Assembly (NCBI GenBank): GCA_964619885.1
Contig: CAZUGA010000002.1
Span: 62,001 to 126,000 of the forward strand
DNA length: 64,000 nucleotides
Source of the DNA: CAZUGA01 sp964619885
Lineage (GTDB): Bacteria > Pseudomonadota > Gammaproteobacteria > Methylococcales > UBA1147
Direction of reading: 5' to 3'
Below the pieces are notes generated by a model. It worked only from the letters and a program-made list of their open reading frames with translations, had not been told where the DNA came from and did not search any database. How positions within the stretch are numbered: position 1 is the stretch's first letter; every line of letters begins with the position of its first letter. This document shows, in pieces, positions 37,154 to 46,968 of the stretch. The position numbers and the translations under genes were made by a program.

Positions 37154-38053
37154 ATGAAGATAAACGGTGTTCCTATCGATGATACATTCGCGGAAGCTTT
37201 TCCGATGAAGGCCACTCGCATTATCATTACTGCGATGAATCTGAAATGGGCGTATCGGGCGGCTAATTCGATTCGAGGGTTTGCATCGTCGGTAATTGCG
37301 TGTGGTTGTGAAGCTGATATCGAACGCGAATTGACACCCGCAGAGACGCCGGACGGTCGTCCTGGCTATTCGGTCATGATATTTGCGATGTCGACAAAAG
37401 ACTTGATAGAACAGGTACCAAAGCGCGTTGGACAATCGGTAATGACGACACCGACCACAGCATGCTTTTCGGGAATGGAAAGTGACCTAAAAATCCCGCT
37501 GGGACAAAATTTGCGCTATTTTGGTGACGGCTACCAAACATCTAAAACTTTCAATGGTCGCAGATTTTGGCGTATTCCGGTGATGCACGGAGAATTTATT
37601 TGCGAGCATACCACCGGCGTTTGCAAAGCTATAGGGGGTGGTAATTTTTTGGTTTTAGGGAAGAGTGCGCACCATGTTCTGGGTGCATGCGAAGCAGCGG
37701 TAGAAAGAATTAAAACTGTCGCCAAGGTGATTACAGCGTTTCCGGGGGGGATCGTGGGTTCGGGGTCAAAGGTTGGCTCAAAATACGGCTTTGTTCCGGC
37801 GTCAACCAATCACGCTTATTGTCCAACTCTCAAGGGATTAGTCGATAGTAATCTGCCGGCGGAAGTTGGATCCGTGGTAGAAATTGTGATTGATGGGCTT
37901 GATGAGCAAGCAATTCGAAATGCGATGCGTATCGGTATCGATACGGTATGCGGATATTATGGCCCGGAAAGGTCGATATGCAGCATAAGTGCGGGTAACT
38001 ATGGAGGAAACCTAGGGGATTTTCACTTCCATCTTCGTGAAATTATGCAATAG
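37154..38053 (+). CDS. fhcD: Second formylmethanofuran:tetrahydromethanopterin formyltransferase (FhcD paralogue)
   Basis: A 299-residue Ftr/FhcD protein. The enzyme family transfers the formyl group between tetrahydromethanopterin and methanofuran. Core motifs are present: IDDTFAEAF, TPDGRPG, TTACFSGME, LRYFGDGYQ, ASTNHAYCP and ISAGNYGG. It aligns over its full length with the FhcD at 41601 but differs at roughly half of positions by eye. It lies upstream of fhcB, separated by 295 bp, whereas the usual methylotroph set has a single fhcD. It could supply extra transferase activity, alter complex composition, or be expressed under other conditions. Confidence 0.93.
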   Translation: MKINGVPIDDTFAEAFPMKATRIIITAMNLKWAYRAANSIRGFASSVIACGCEADIERELTPAETPDGRPGYSVMIFAMSTKDLIEQVPKRVGQSVMTTPTTACFSGMESDLKIPLGQNLRYFGDGYQTSKTFNGRRFWRIPVMHGEFICEHTTGVCKAIGGGNFLVLGKSAHHVLGACEAAVERIKTVAKVITAFPGGIVGSGSKVGSKYGFVPASTNHAYCPTLKGLVDSNLPAEVGSVVEIVIDGLDEQAIRNAMRIGIDTVCGYYGPERSICSISAGNYGGNLGDFHFHLREIMQ

Positions 38054-38348
38054 AGCTAAATATATGCTGCTAGTGGATCACGCTTTCTAATCGTATTTTT
38101 AATGTAATTGACGTTAACTGTCTGTGTTTGGAAAGGGTTGGCATTGACAATCTGGTCTAGAATCGGATACAAACCCCTGTCTAAATGCGATAGAATTATA
38201 CGATTGTAGTAACGCTTAGTAGTTTCGGGTCGTGAAAAATCAAACCTGTTCCGGGAGGCGCGTTGGCGCAATTAAGTGCATGCCTGTGTATCCCAATAAT
38301 CTACAGAATCTGGAATACGCATTCCTATAAAGACTTAGGAGAAACAAA

Positions 38349-39701
38349 ATGAGTGATAACATTTCGATTGTAAAAAACGCGACCTGTACTTTTTGCGGCT
38401 GCGTATGCGATGACATGGAACTAACTGTAGACATGGATGAAAAGCGAGTGACTAAGGCTAAGAATGCCTGTGTGCTGGGTAGAGCTTGGTTTACGGAACA
38501 CGTCGTTGAAGACTATCCGGTGGCATTGATCGATGGCAAAGAAGCGACTTTCGAAGAAGCTGTAGAGGAAGCGGCACAGATCTTCGTCAATGCGAAGTTT
38601 CCACATATTTATGGTCTGAGTGATACGACTTGTGAAGCGCAAAAACAAGCGGTTGCAATTGCCGACTATGTCAATGGCAATGTCGATACAACAACGTCGG
38701 TATGTCACGGACCGACTGGAATGGCTTTTCAGGGCGTTGGCGAAAGTACTGCCAGTCTGGGGGAAGTAAAAAACCGGGCTGATTTTGTGTTGTATTGGGG
38801 AGGCAATCCAGCCGAAGCGCATCCCAGACACTTTCAACGATACGCCGTCGCACCAAAGGGTTTGCACACGCCCAATGGTAAAGATGACAGAACCATAGTG
38901 ATGGTTGACGTACGAACTACACAAAGCGCATCGGTCGCAGATATATTCCTGAAAGTTAAACCTGGTAGAGATTTCGAATTGTTATGGGCGTTGCGTGCTT
39001 TGGTCAAAGGCGCTGCGCTAGATTCTTCGGTAGAAGAAACTGTGGGTATTCCGCTGGATACTCTCAAGGATCTTGTCGAACGCATGAAAAGCTGCCAATT
39101 CGGTGTGTTTTTCTTCGGTATGGGGCTAACCATGACGCGTGGCCGCCATTTCAATGCTGGGGCGCTCTTAGCGTTAGCTACCGATCTAAACGACTATACC
39201 CATTTTGTGGCGATGCCGACCCGGGGTCACGGTAACGTGACGGGTGCAGATAATGTTGTGTCTTGGCAGACGGGTTATCCGTTTGGGGTGTCATTCAATC
39301 GAGGCTATCCGCGTTTTAATCCGGGTGAATTTACTACCGCAGATGTATTGGGTAGAGGCGAAATTGACGCATTATGCGTTATTGCTAGTGATCCAGGATC
39401 TAATTTTTCACGCAAAGCAATCGAACATTTGCACAAAATTCCGGTTATTACATTGGATCCGAAACCTTCGGAAACAAGTAAGTTGGCGCGCGTCGCATTT
39501 ACTACGGCAACCTACGGTGTGAATGTACCGGGAACTGTATACCGTATGGATAACGTCCCGCTCACACTGAGACCGGCGTTTGAATCACCGTTCCCGAGCG
39601 ATGAGAAAATTTTAACAGCGATCAAAGAACGAATAAGCGAATTGCGTGGATTGGCTAAAGAGGAAAATCGGGCCACCCAACCTACCGCGGCCGCGATTTA
39701 A
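38349..39701 (+). CDS. fhcB: Formylmethanofuran dehydrogenase subunit B (FhcB)
   Basis: A 450-residue subunit of the formyltransferase/hydrolase complex of C1-oxidising bacteria, related to the molybdenum/tungsten-containing FwdB/FmdB of methanogens. The N-terminal iron-sulfur-like cysteine pattern C13-x2-C16-x3-C20 with a later C41 is retained. The SVCHGPTGMAFQG and YWGGNPAEAHPRH blocks are typical. Ribosome site AGGAG lies just before ATG 38349. It is followed by fhcA after 21 bp. Within the complex it works with FhcA to release formate from formyl-methanofuran; bacterial forms act as a hydrolase rather than a dehydrogenase. Confidence 0.95.
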   Translation: MSDNISIVKNATCTFCGCVCDDMELTVDMDEKRVTKAKNACVLGRAWFTEHVVEDYPVALIDGKEATFEEAVEEAAQIFVNAKFPHIYGLSDTTCEAQKQAVAIADYVNGNVDTTTSVCHGPTGMAFQGVGESTASLGEVKNRADFVLYWGGNPAEAHPRHFQRYAVAPKGLHTPNGKDDRTIVMVDVRTTQSASVADIFLKVKPGRDFELLWALRALVKGAALDSSVEETVGIPLDTLKDLVERMKSCQFGVFFFGMGLTMTRGRHFNAGALLALATDLNDYTHFVAMPTRGHGNVTGADNVVSWQTGYPFGVSFNRGYPRFNPGEFTTADVLGRGEIDALCVIASDPGSNFSRKAIEHLHKIPVITLDPKPSETSKLARVAFTTATYGVNVPGTVYRMDNVPLTLRPAFESPFPSDEKILTAIKERISELRGLAKEENRATQPTAAAI

Positions 39702-39722
39702 CAATAATAACAAGGGGTAGTA

Positions 39723-41363
39723 ATGTCTTCACTTCGCATTAAGAACGGTAAAGTATATGATCCGATCAATAATATTGACGGAGAAATAAAGGATATATGT
39801 ATACAAGACGGTAAAATTGTTGAGAGTGTTCCAGATGACAGTACGACCATAGACGCGGGCGGTATGGTAGTCATGCCGGGTGGAGTTGATATTCATTGCC
39901 ATATCGCCGGGCACAAGGTCAATTTAGCCAGAAAATTTCAACCCGAGGATCATCGCCTGGATGCACATCCGAGGGTAGGTGAGCTGCGGTCCGGAACAGG
40001 TGGAATGGTACCATCGACATTTACGACGGGTTACCGTTACGCAACTTTAGGATATACCACGGCCATGGAAGCTGCGGTTACCCCGCTGGGTGCACGACAT
40101 ACTTTGGAGGAGTTTCACGATACACCGGTCATTGACAAAGGGTTTTACGTTTTGCTGGCCAACAATGTATGCCTTAATCAGTTGCTGGAAAAGGGGCGGA
40201 TGGATGAGTTTAGGGAAGCGGTCGCATGGTGGTTGAACGCTTCTAAGGCCTATGCAATAAAATTAGTTAATCCAGGTGGTGACGAACCGTGGAAAGGCCG
40301 TAAAAATTCCAACGTCACGGATCTCGATGAAAAAATTAGCGGTTTTGACCTCACCCCAAGAAAGATTATCAAGGCGCTGGTGGATGTCAGTAACGATCTA
40401 CGCCTACCGCACCCAGCCCATATTCACTGCAACAACCTCGGTCACAGTGGTAACTACCAAACAACCTTGGAAACGATGCGGACGGCTGAGGGACGCAGGG
40501 TTCATATTACCCATATTCAATTTCATAGCTATGGCGGTGAATCGGGCAAAAACCCGACGTCTAAAGCCGCAGAAATTTCTGATTTCGTTAATGATAACGC
40601 GAATATCAGTGCCGATGTCGGTCAGGTCATGTTTGGTGCTGCAACGATTATGACTGGCGATGCTCCGTTGACCTGGTTATTGCGTAATCTTACCGACAAT
40701 AAATGGATCAATTCAGATACCGAATGTGAAAGTGGTTGCGGTATTCTTCCATTTTCTTATCAAGAACAGATTTATACCCACGCATTGCAGTGGGCGGTGG
40801 GATTAGAGCTGTTTCTGCTGTCCAAGGATCCGTGGCGTATGGTGTTGTCCACGGATCATCCAAATGGTGGTTCGTTTATGAACTACCCGAAGTTGATCCG
40901 ACTTTTAATGGACCGTGAGTTTCGAAATGAGCAGGCCAAAAAGGTTAATCAAAAGGCCATTGCAAAAACCGGGCTATTGGACATTGACCGAGAATTAACC
41001 ATGCAGGAAATTGCGATCATATCAAGGGCTGGTCCCGCTAAATTGCTCGGTTTGAAAGACAAGGGTCATCTTGGGATTGGTGCCGATGCCGACGTTACGT
41101 TGTATGATGACCTGGAAAATAAGGAAGAGATGTTTAATGCGGCCCGATATGTTATCAAAGCGGGGGAGATCTTTATCAAGGATCATGAATTTTGTACTGA
41201 TCAACACGGACGTATTTATCACGTCGAGCCTGAATATGATGTTGCGATCGAAGATAAGATTCGTCCATTTTTCGAAGATTATTATACGATTCAGTTTGAT
41301 AACTATGCGGTGGATAAGAGCTATCTAGGGGAAAGTGGGATGACGACTCCAACTTCGAGCTAG
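39723..41363 (+). CDS. fhcA: Formylmethanofuran dehydrogenase subunit A (FhcA)
   Basis: A 546-residue amidohydrolase-fold subunit that hydrolyses formyl-methanofuran to formate. Metal-ligand regions are in place: HCH in GGVDIHCHIAGHKVN, the probable carboxylated lysine near AYAIKLVNPGG, HCNNLGHSGN, and the aspartate in STDHPNGGSF. AAGGGG precedes ATG 39723, 21 bp after fhcB. Length is normal for the bacterial form. It anchors the polyglutamylated methanofuran analogue in the complex (family knowledge). Confidence 0.96.
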   Translation: MSSLRIKNGKVYDPINNIDGEIKDICIQDGKIVESVPDDSTTIDAGGMVVMPGGVDIHCHIAGHKVNLARKFQPEDHRLDAHPRVGELRSGTGGMVPSTFTTGYRYATLGYTTAMEAAVTPLGARHTLEEFHDTPVIDKGFYVLLANNVCLNQLLEKGRMDEFREAVAWWLNASKAYAIKLVNPGGDEPWKGRKNSNVTDLDEKISGFDLTPRKIIKALVDVSNDLRLPHPAHIHCNNLGHSGNYQTTLETMRTAEGRRVHITHIQFHSYGGESGKNPTSKAAEISDFVNDNANISADVGQVMFGAATIMTGDAPLTWLLRNLTDNKWINSDTECESGCGILPFSYQEQIYTHALQWAVGLELFLLSKDPWRMVLSTDHPNGGSFMNYPKLIRLLMDREFRNEQAKKVNQKAIAKTGLLDIDRELTMQEIAIISRAGPAKLLGLKDKGHLGIGADADVTLYDDLENKEEMFNAARYVIKAGEIFIKDHEFCTDQHGRIYHVEPEYDVAIEDKIRPFFEDYYTIQFDNYAVDKSYLGESGMTTPTSS

Positions 41364-41600
41364 TATGAAAATATAAGAAAAATTTAACTATTCCGATTGC
41401 CACGGTTTGATTTTAGAACCAGGAATAATCGTTCAGTTTACTCGGTCACTATTGATTAATTACCCCGTATGTTTAACTGTACGTCTCCATTCCGATTCCT
41501 TCGAGTCGATCCTTAATTGTGTTGAGCATTTCTGAGTACACTGCATTCGAACAAATCATAGTTAACTGGGTAGTCACAAAAAATAAACTGGCAGACAAGA

Positions 41601-42488
41601 ATGTATATTCAATCTACGGAAATTATCGATACTTTTGCTGAAGCCTTCAAAATGTGGGCCGCGAGGATTGTCATTACCGCGGAAAACGAAAAATGGGCAT
41701 TGGCAGCCGGGCGGTCCGTGACGGGGTTTGCAACCTCTGTTATTGGGTGCAAATGTGAAGCGGGCATAGAAAGCGAGTTGTCTGCAGACGAAACACCCGA
41801 TGGCCGTCCCGGCGTTAGCGTATTGCTGTTTGCGTTCAGTGCGAACGGCGTCGGAAAACGGTTGATCGAACGCATTGGGCAATGTGTAATGACCTGTCCG
41901 ACAACAGCTTGCTATAACGGTTTGGATAGCAGCGAATCGGTTATAGTGGGTGGAAAATTACGCTATTTTGGTGATGGATACCAAGCCAGCAAATTGATCG
42001 GTGATCAGCGTTTATGGCGAATTCCTGTGATGGAAGGTGAATTTTTAGTCGATGAATCATTTGGTGTGCAGCCGGCTGTGGGTGGAGGCAATCTACTGAT
42101 ATTGGGTAAAGATTCTGCGGTAACGTTGCGGGCCGCTGAAGCAGCGGTGGAAGCGATGAAGATCCCGGGAGTAATCTTACCTTTTCCAGATGGCGTGGTT
42201 CGTAGTGGGAGCAAGCCGGGTTCTAAATATAAAGCCTTACCGGCATCGACCAATGATGCTTATTGTCCTGGCCTTCGCGGTTGCGCGCCACAAACTAATT
42301 TACCGGAAGACGTTACCTGCGTTCTCGAGGTCGTGATTGATGGGTTGGATGAAGAAGTGGTAAAAGAATCCATGCAACGAGGTATTAGAGCCGCTGCGCA
42401 AGATGGTATTGCGCAGATCTCAGCCGGGAACTACGGTGGAGATTTGGGGCAATATAAAATTAGACTTAATGACCTAGTCCAGGGGTGA
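41601..42488 (+). CDS. fhcD: Formylmethanofuran:tetrahydromethanopterin formyltransferase (FhcD)
   Basis: The canonical FhcD (295 aa), inside the B-A-D-C order. It moves the formyl group from formyl-tetrahydromethanopterin to methanofuran. Motifs IIDTFAEAF, TPDGRPG, TTACYNGLD, LRYFGDGYQ, RSGSKPGSKY, ASTNDAYCPG and ISAGNYGGD are all present. It overlaps the next gene (GTGA), showing translational coupling with fhcC. A 237-bp gap separates it from fhcA, so a separate promoter is possible. Compare the divergent paralogue at 37154. Confidence 0.96.
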   Translation: MYIQSTEIIDTFAEAFKMWAARIVITAENEKWALAAGRSVTGFATSVIGCKCEAGIESELSADETPDGRPGVSVLLFAFSANGVGKRLIERIGQCVMTCPTTACYNGLDSSESVIVGGKLRYFGDGYQASKLIGDQRLWRIPVMEGEFLVDESFGVQPAVGGGNLLILGKDSAVTLRAAEAAVEAMKIPGVILPFPDGVVRSGSKPGSKYKALPASTNDAYCPGLRGCAPQTNLPEDVTCVLEVVIDGLDEEVVKESMQRGIRAAAQDGIAQISAGNYGGDLGQYKIRLNDLVQG

Positions 42489-43303
42489 GCATGAAACTGA
42501 GTTTACACACGTTACCCGAAGTTCCTCTTGAAGCGGAAGTAATTGCACCCGACCAGCTGAAAGGACTTAATGAATCGGAAGCCGCATCTCTGACAGTTTA
42601 TCACGGTAATCGAAAGGTGAATCTAGGTGATTTTTTTGCCGTCAGCGGTAAAGTGGATAGTAGCGATGGTTTGGTTGAGGTTGAAGGTGATCTCGCCAGT
42701 GTAAAACTGATCGGTCATTCCATGACCTTCGGGCGCTTAATGATTGCCGGGAGCGTTGGTTCTCACCTTGGCGCAGCGATGTCTGGCGGAGAGATCTCGG
42801 TAGAAGGTAATGCCGCAGACTGGGTCGGCAGAGAAATGTCCGGTGGGCGTATCGTTGTTCATGGTGACGCTGGACACATGGTCGGAAGTACCATAAGAGG
42901 CAGTTCAACCGGTGTGCAAGGTGGCGAAATCATAATTCACGGCAACGCATTAAACGAAGTAGGCAACGGTATGCGCCGTGGTTTGATCGCGGTAGGTGGC
43001 GATACCCAGGATTTTACCGGTGTTAATATGCTCGCCGGGACTATCATTGTTTTGGGCCAAATGGGGATGCGGCCGGGTGCTGGGATGAAGCGCGGTTCTA
43101 TTGTAGCGATGGAGCGTACGGAGTTGTTGCCGACTTTTACCTATAATTCAACATTCAAACCTGGTTTCTTGCGCAACTATTTATTTCACCTGCGTAAACT
43201 CGGGCTTTCTATAGCCGATACCTGCATCAACGGAAGTTATGAACGTTGGAGTGGGGATTCGATAGAATTAAACAAAGGCGAGATATTGCTTCGTGCCGGT
43301 TAG
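42485..43303 (+). CDS. fhcC: Formylmethanofuran dehydrogenase subunit C (FhcC)
   Basis: A 272-residue beta-helix subunit homologous to FwdC and to the C-terminal domain of glutamate synthase. Gly-rich repeats of the type GG-I-V-x-G-x-A-x-x-V-G run from about residue 80 to 200. It bridges FhcA and FhcD in the complex (family knowledge). Start is either GTG 42485, overlapping the fhcD stop, or ATG 42491, which has AGGGG five bases upstream and is equally likely. This is the last gene of the cluster; no clear terminator follows. Confidence 0.95.
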   Translation: MSMKLSLHTLPEVPLEAEVIAPDQLKGLNESEAASLTVYHGNRKVNLGDFFAVSGKVDSSDGLVEVEGDLASVKLIGHSMTFGRLMIAGSVGSHLGAAMSGGEISVEGNAADWVGREMSGGRIVVHGDAGHMVGSTIRGSSTGVQGGEIIIHGNALNEVGNGMRRGLIAVGGDTQDFTGVNMLAGTIIVLGQMGMRPGAGMKRGSIVAMERTELLPTFTYNSTFKPGFLRNYLFHLRKLGLSIADTCINGSYERWSGDSIELNKGEILLRAG

Positions 43304-43911
43304 GGTGCGTACGCTCCAAAACTTGTCAATTCAGTTCCAGGATTTGCACAGAGACTAAGTCTTCTGTGGTCAACGGTTGGTTATTGACGTCCCCTTATTG
43401 GAACCAACCCGAGTTTGGGGGATTTTTGCGTGGTTCTGGGTCACAAGCGGCGGTCTACTGAAAGTCTATTAGAAGGCCTCGCCCGACAATTTCTGTTTGA
43501 ACCTACAATTTAGATTTTTGCCGGATTCAACGCATTAATCTGGAACGTATCCTTCGCATACCGGATTCCAAATTCACATGGTGCTTTATAGTCTAGGTCG
43601 GCTAGTTTCACAATGTGATATTCACGTTTTGTTTGTGGAATAGTTACCTATGCTCGGGGGTCTTAAAGCGCGATACTGCATCTGTTAGGGTCCCCTGCGA
43701 CGGCAGTACTGTTTATCTAAATCATCAACGGTCTGGCGAGTACTAGTCTTGAAGGGTGAACAAGGCAAGATACTGGTCGAGGGTGTCCTGATATCTTCAA
43801 ACGGAAATACGGTTTTCGGCCGTGGAAAGGTGATTGCTGACCATAATTTAATGGATGCCGGACCTGGCGCTTTGGTCGAATACTACCTCATCAGACAAAA
43901 GGGATTTAAAA
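43304..43911. other. Intergenic region, 608 bp, with a possible short ORF
   Basis: No recognised RNA or repeat. A frame open from 43689 to 43931 (usable start TTG 43749) gives a protein-like string, EGVLISSNGNTVFGRGKVI and onward, that overlaps the start of the next gene. It could be the end of a decayed gene. Nothing else is supported. Confidence 0.4.
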
Positions 43912-45066
43912 ATGGACTTAATAATCAATAGGGTGTTTCGAATATTTTCGTGCACCATCTTAATTTTATCCTCGGCAAACGCATTGGCATTTCGAACCGA
44001 TCACGGATTGTTGCCGGAGGGGACTTCTAGCTGTGATGCGCACGTGCCGGTCACGTTGGAAATTCCGAATAATGCTCTACCTGTTCCAGATCCATTCCGT
44101 GGGGAATATAGCGGGGGATTTTTTCATGTTGAAGAGCTAAGCGAAGGCCTCTTTTATATGACCGATGGTGCCTACCAGGCAATGTTTCTGGTCGCTGACC
44201 GAGGTATCATTTTGGTCGATGCCCCCCCCTCTATAGGTGTGAACCCTATTGATCCGTCCTTGTCCGTGAGCTTATTGGATGTGATCTACAGTGTGCCCGC
44301 GACCCAGGGGAAACCAATCAAGAAATTGATTTACAGTCATTCCGCGCTCGATCACATCGGTGCCGCGGGCCTGGTTAAGGAAAGATTTCCAAACGTAAAA
44401 ATTATCGCGCACAAAGCGACCAAAAGAAAAATTCAGAGTAGTAGTGGACGCTTATTGCCATTCTTGCAGGGATCTGCGGCTGTGCCTCCGCCAGTGCCAG
44501 ACGTTGGTTTCCGGTCCACGAAACGCGTTCACCTGGGTGCGCAATCACTAAAGCTTTCCTATCGTGGTCCCATACACGAACCCGGTAATATCTTTATTTA
44601 CGCGCCGCAGCAGAAAGTACTCATGATGGTTGATGTGTTTTTCCCGGGTTGGGCTCCATTCAATGATTTGGCTTTAGCTGAGGATATACCGTTATATATT
44701 AAAGCGCATAAAATTGCGCTCAACTTTGATTTTCAAACATTGATCGGGGGGCACGTCAATCGATTGGGGACTCGAAGTGATCTGGAAACCGCGATGTCAT
44801 ACTTAGAGGATATAAGAGCTAATGCGACTTCGGCGCTTTTTGATCCTAAGCTTTTTGCGATATTCGGAATCGTACCGCAGCATGCATTGGGCGCATTTAA
44901 CATTTATCTGGATCAAGTCGCGTGTTCCTGCGCGAATCTTACGCTAGACGACACACAGACCCCGTCCGGTATCGATTGGCGACAGGAAATTGGCGCTGCC
45001 GATATCAATACGGTAGGCCATTGCTGGTCCATGGCGAAGGCATTGCGCGTCGATCCATCGTTCTAA
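43912..45066 (+). CDS. Secreted metallo-beta-lactamase-fold hydrolase with altered zinc site
   Basis: A 384-residue exported MBL-fold protein. ATG 43912 (after AGGGAT) gives a clean signal peptide ending SANALA; the longer frame puts 19 extra residues before it. The zinc motif reads SHSALDH instead of the usual HxHxDH, so the second histidine is Ala. The remaining ligands look intact: D and H of that motif, H in GPIHEPGNI, D in MMVDVFFPG and H in LIGGHVN. One zinc site may thus be weak or absent. Substrate is unknown; a small non-lactam ester or alkyl compound is possible. It stands alone with long gaps on both sides. Confidence 0.87.
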   Translation: MDLIINRVFRIFSCTILILSSANALAFRTDHGLLPEGTSSCDAHVPVTLEIPNNALPVPDPFRGEYSGGFFHVEELSEGLFYMTDGAYQAMFLVADRGIILVDAPPSIGVNPIDPSLSVSLLDVIYSVPATQGKPIKKLIYSHSALDHIGAAGLVKERFPNVKIIAHKATKRKIQSSSGRLLPFLQGSAAVPPPVPDVGFRSTKRVHLGAQSLKLSYRGPIHEPGNIFIYAPQQKVLMMVDVFFPGWAPFNDLALAEDIPLYIKAHKIALNFDFQTLIGGHVNRLGTRSDLETAMSYLEDIRANATSALFDPKLFAIFGIVPQHALGAFNIYLDQVACSCANLTLDDTQTPSGIDWRQEIGAADINTVGHCWSMAKALRVDPSF

Positions 45067-45599
45067 AAGTTAAAGTCATTGTCTTAATCGTCCTTTCCGG
45101 TCCAACGTGTGTCACCGGGAAGGACGGTAAATTGCTTGCTATTGTTTTGATTTTAGTGAGTGTCTTATCAGCCGTCATAAATAGATCGTTTCGTTTTTGG
45201 CTGGTTCCGGTCTTTTTCAATGTCAAACTCATCCGCTCAAAATATTTGGTGTTGAAATACCAAGTCATTAATCAGGGTCTTATCCAAAGACTGCTGTAAT
45301 TCGGGCGGATGACGTTTTTTGAGTGTCAATATTTTTAACACATCGGTCGATTCATGAACGTTGGCTTCGCTTAGTATTTGAAATAAATATGAAAATTTAA
45401 CTGGTGTGAATATTGCATAATTTGAAAGGGGAGAAAATTTCAAATTTGATGTTAATAGTTAACGGTAAACCGAGCGTGTTATCGGTAAATTAATGTTTAA
45501 CCGTACTTTGGCGGTTCGCGGCTTTGATCAGTTCCCAGTTGCCGACCGCGAGCCGAGGTACATCAATTTCCGATTTTTGAAAACACAGGTAGGCTACAT
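45067..45599. other. Intergenic region, 533 bp, with one imperfect hairpin
   Basis: A 10-bp stem with one G-T pair (45092-45101 with 45114-45123, loop 12) lies just after the MBL gene and could mark the end of its transcript, but no T-run follows. No gene or RNA was recognised in the rest. Confidence 0.45.
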
Positions 45600-46904
45600 A
45601 TGGCCACAAAAGATAGATTAAAATATCGATTGTTCGCGTTAATCGCGTTACTGATATTGCCCAACACCCAACTACTTGCGGCAATGACTACTGGTGCGAT
45701 ACCGGTGCAAGTATTATCGGATAATCAACGATTTACGATGATGAGAGGCGGCGAACCGTATTACATCAAAGGTGCCGGTGTTAGAACGCAACATATGGAA
45801 CGGCTTGCCATAGCGGGTGGAAATTCCGTGCGCACATGGAGCGCGGCGAATGCAGAAACAGTGCTTGATGAGGCCCATCGTTTGGGTTTGACCGTCACAT
45901 TGGGTCTTTGGGTTCAAACCGAACAATCGGGTTTTGATTACGACGATGGCGAAGCTATCGCGCAGCAATTGCGGCGCTTTACGGAAACCGTCACGAAATT
46001 CAAAGATCATCCGGCGTTACTGATGTGGGGTATCGGTAATGAGGTTAATCTTGGCTATTCAAACAGCAAAGTTTGGGATGCGATAGAAGAAATTGCCGTG
46101 ATGATCGATTCTTTGGATGGAAATCATCCAACAATGACCGTATTGGCCGGTATGCCGCGTGATGATATTCAACTTATCAAAGAAAAATGTACTCATATCG
46201 ATATCCTTGGGATTAACGCTTACGCGGCGTTGCCCAAAGTTCCGGAAAAAATTAGAGAATACGGATGGGATCGGCCTTACGTTGTGACCGAATGGGGGCC
46301 AAATGGTTATTGGGAAGTGTCTACCGCGAGTTGGGGTGCGGCATATGAGCTATCTAGCACCGATAAAGCAGCAATTTATCGCGATAGATACGAGAATGTT
46401 ATTTTGGACGACAGCGACCGCAACTTGGGTTCTTATGTATTTTTCTGGGGATTCAAGCACGAATGGACTCCGACTTGGTTTGGATTGTTTATGCAGGACG
46501 GCGTTAGTACGCCGGTTGTGGATACAATGGAGTATTTGTGGAGGGGGTCTTGGCCGGAGAATCGTGCACCTCAAATCGGTGCCTTGCAGTTGGACGGTTT
46601 AGTGGCGGGGGATCAGGGTATTCAATTAGATGCGAGCAATAGCTATCAAGCCAATGCATCTGTAATCGATCTGGAAGGGGATAGCCTGCGGTTGAATTGG
46701 GCGATCCACCGAGAATATGTAGGTGCTGGTGCTGGAGGCGATTTGGAAAAACTGGTTGAGAAACCTGCTTTATCATCAGTCAATGGGGAAGGCGTATTAC
46801 GGTTTACCGCGCCGACCCAGCCGGGCGCTTATCGGTTATATCTGTACGCGTACGATAACAATAACCATGTTGCGACCGCCAATATTCCGTTTTACGTGAA
46901 CTAA
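45600..46904 (+). CDS. Secreted TIM-barrel glycosidase-like protein
   Basis: A 434-residue exported protein with a signal peptide (LFALIALLILPNTQLLAA). The TIM barrel resembles clan-A glycoside hydrolases of the GH2/GH5 type. The likely acid/base glutamate is in WGIGNEVN and the likely nucleophile is in VVTEWGPNG. From about residue 320, a C-terminal beta-sandwich region with DASNSY, DLEGDSLRLNW and YLYAYDNNNH resembles PKD/cadherin-like modules. It probably acts on an extracellular or periplasmic glucan. Linkage and substrate cannot be read. No polysaccharide genes are adjacent. Confidence 0.85.
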   Translation: MATKDRLKYRLFALIALLILPNTQLLAAMTTGAIPVQVLSDNQRFTMMRGGEPYYIKGAGVRTQHMERLAIAGGNSVRTWSAANAETVLDEAHRLGLTVTLGLWVQTEQSGFDYDDGEAIAQQLRRFTETVTKFKDHPALLMWGIGNEVNLGYSNSKVWDAIEEIAVMIDSLDGNHPTMTVLAGMPRDDIQLIKEKCTHIDILGINAYAALPKVPEKIREYGWDRPYVVTEWGPNGYWEVSTASWGAAYELSSTDKAAIYRDRYENVILDDSDRNLGSYVFFWGFKHEWTPTWFGLFMQDGVSTPVVDTMEYLWRGSWPENRAPQIGALQLDGLVAGDQGIQLDASNSYQANASVIDLEGDSLRLNWAIHREYVGAGAGGDLEKLVEKPALSSVNGEGVLRFTAPTQPGAYRLYLYAYDNNNHVATANIPFYVN

Positions 46905-46968
46905 AAGCTTATTTGGTTAAGAATGATATTGGCTGCAAGCGTCCCTAAACACTGCAACCAGATAGCCT

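Noticed and set aside
43689..43931. Short frame ending inside the MBL gene start
   Set aside because: Protein-like but without a good start, ribosome site or family match; noted only in the intergenic entry.
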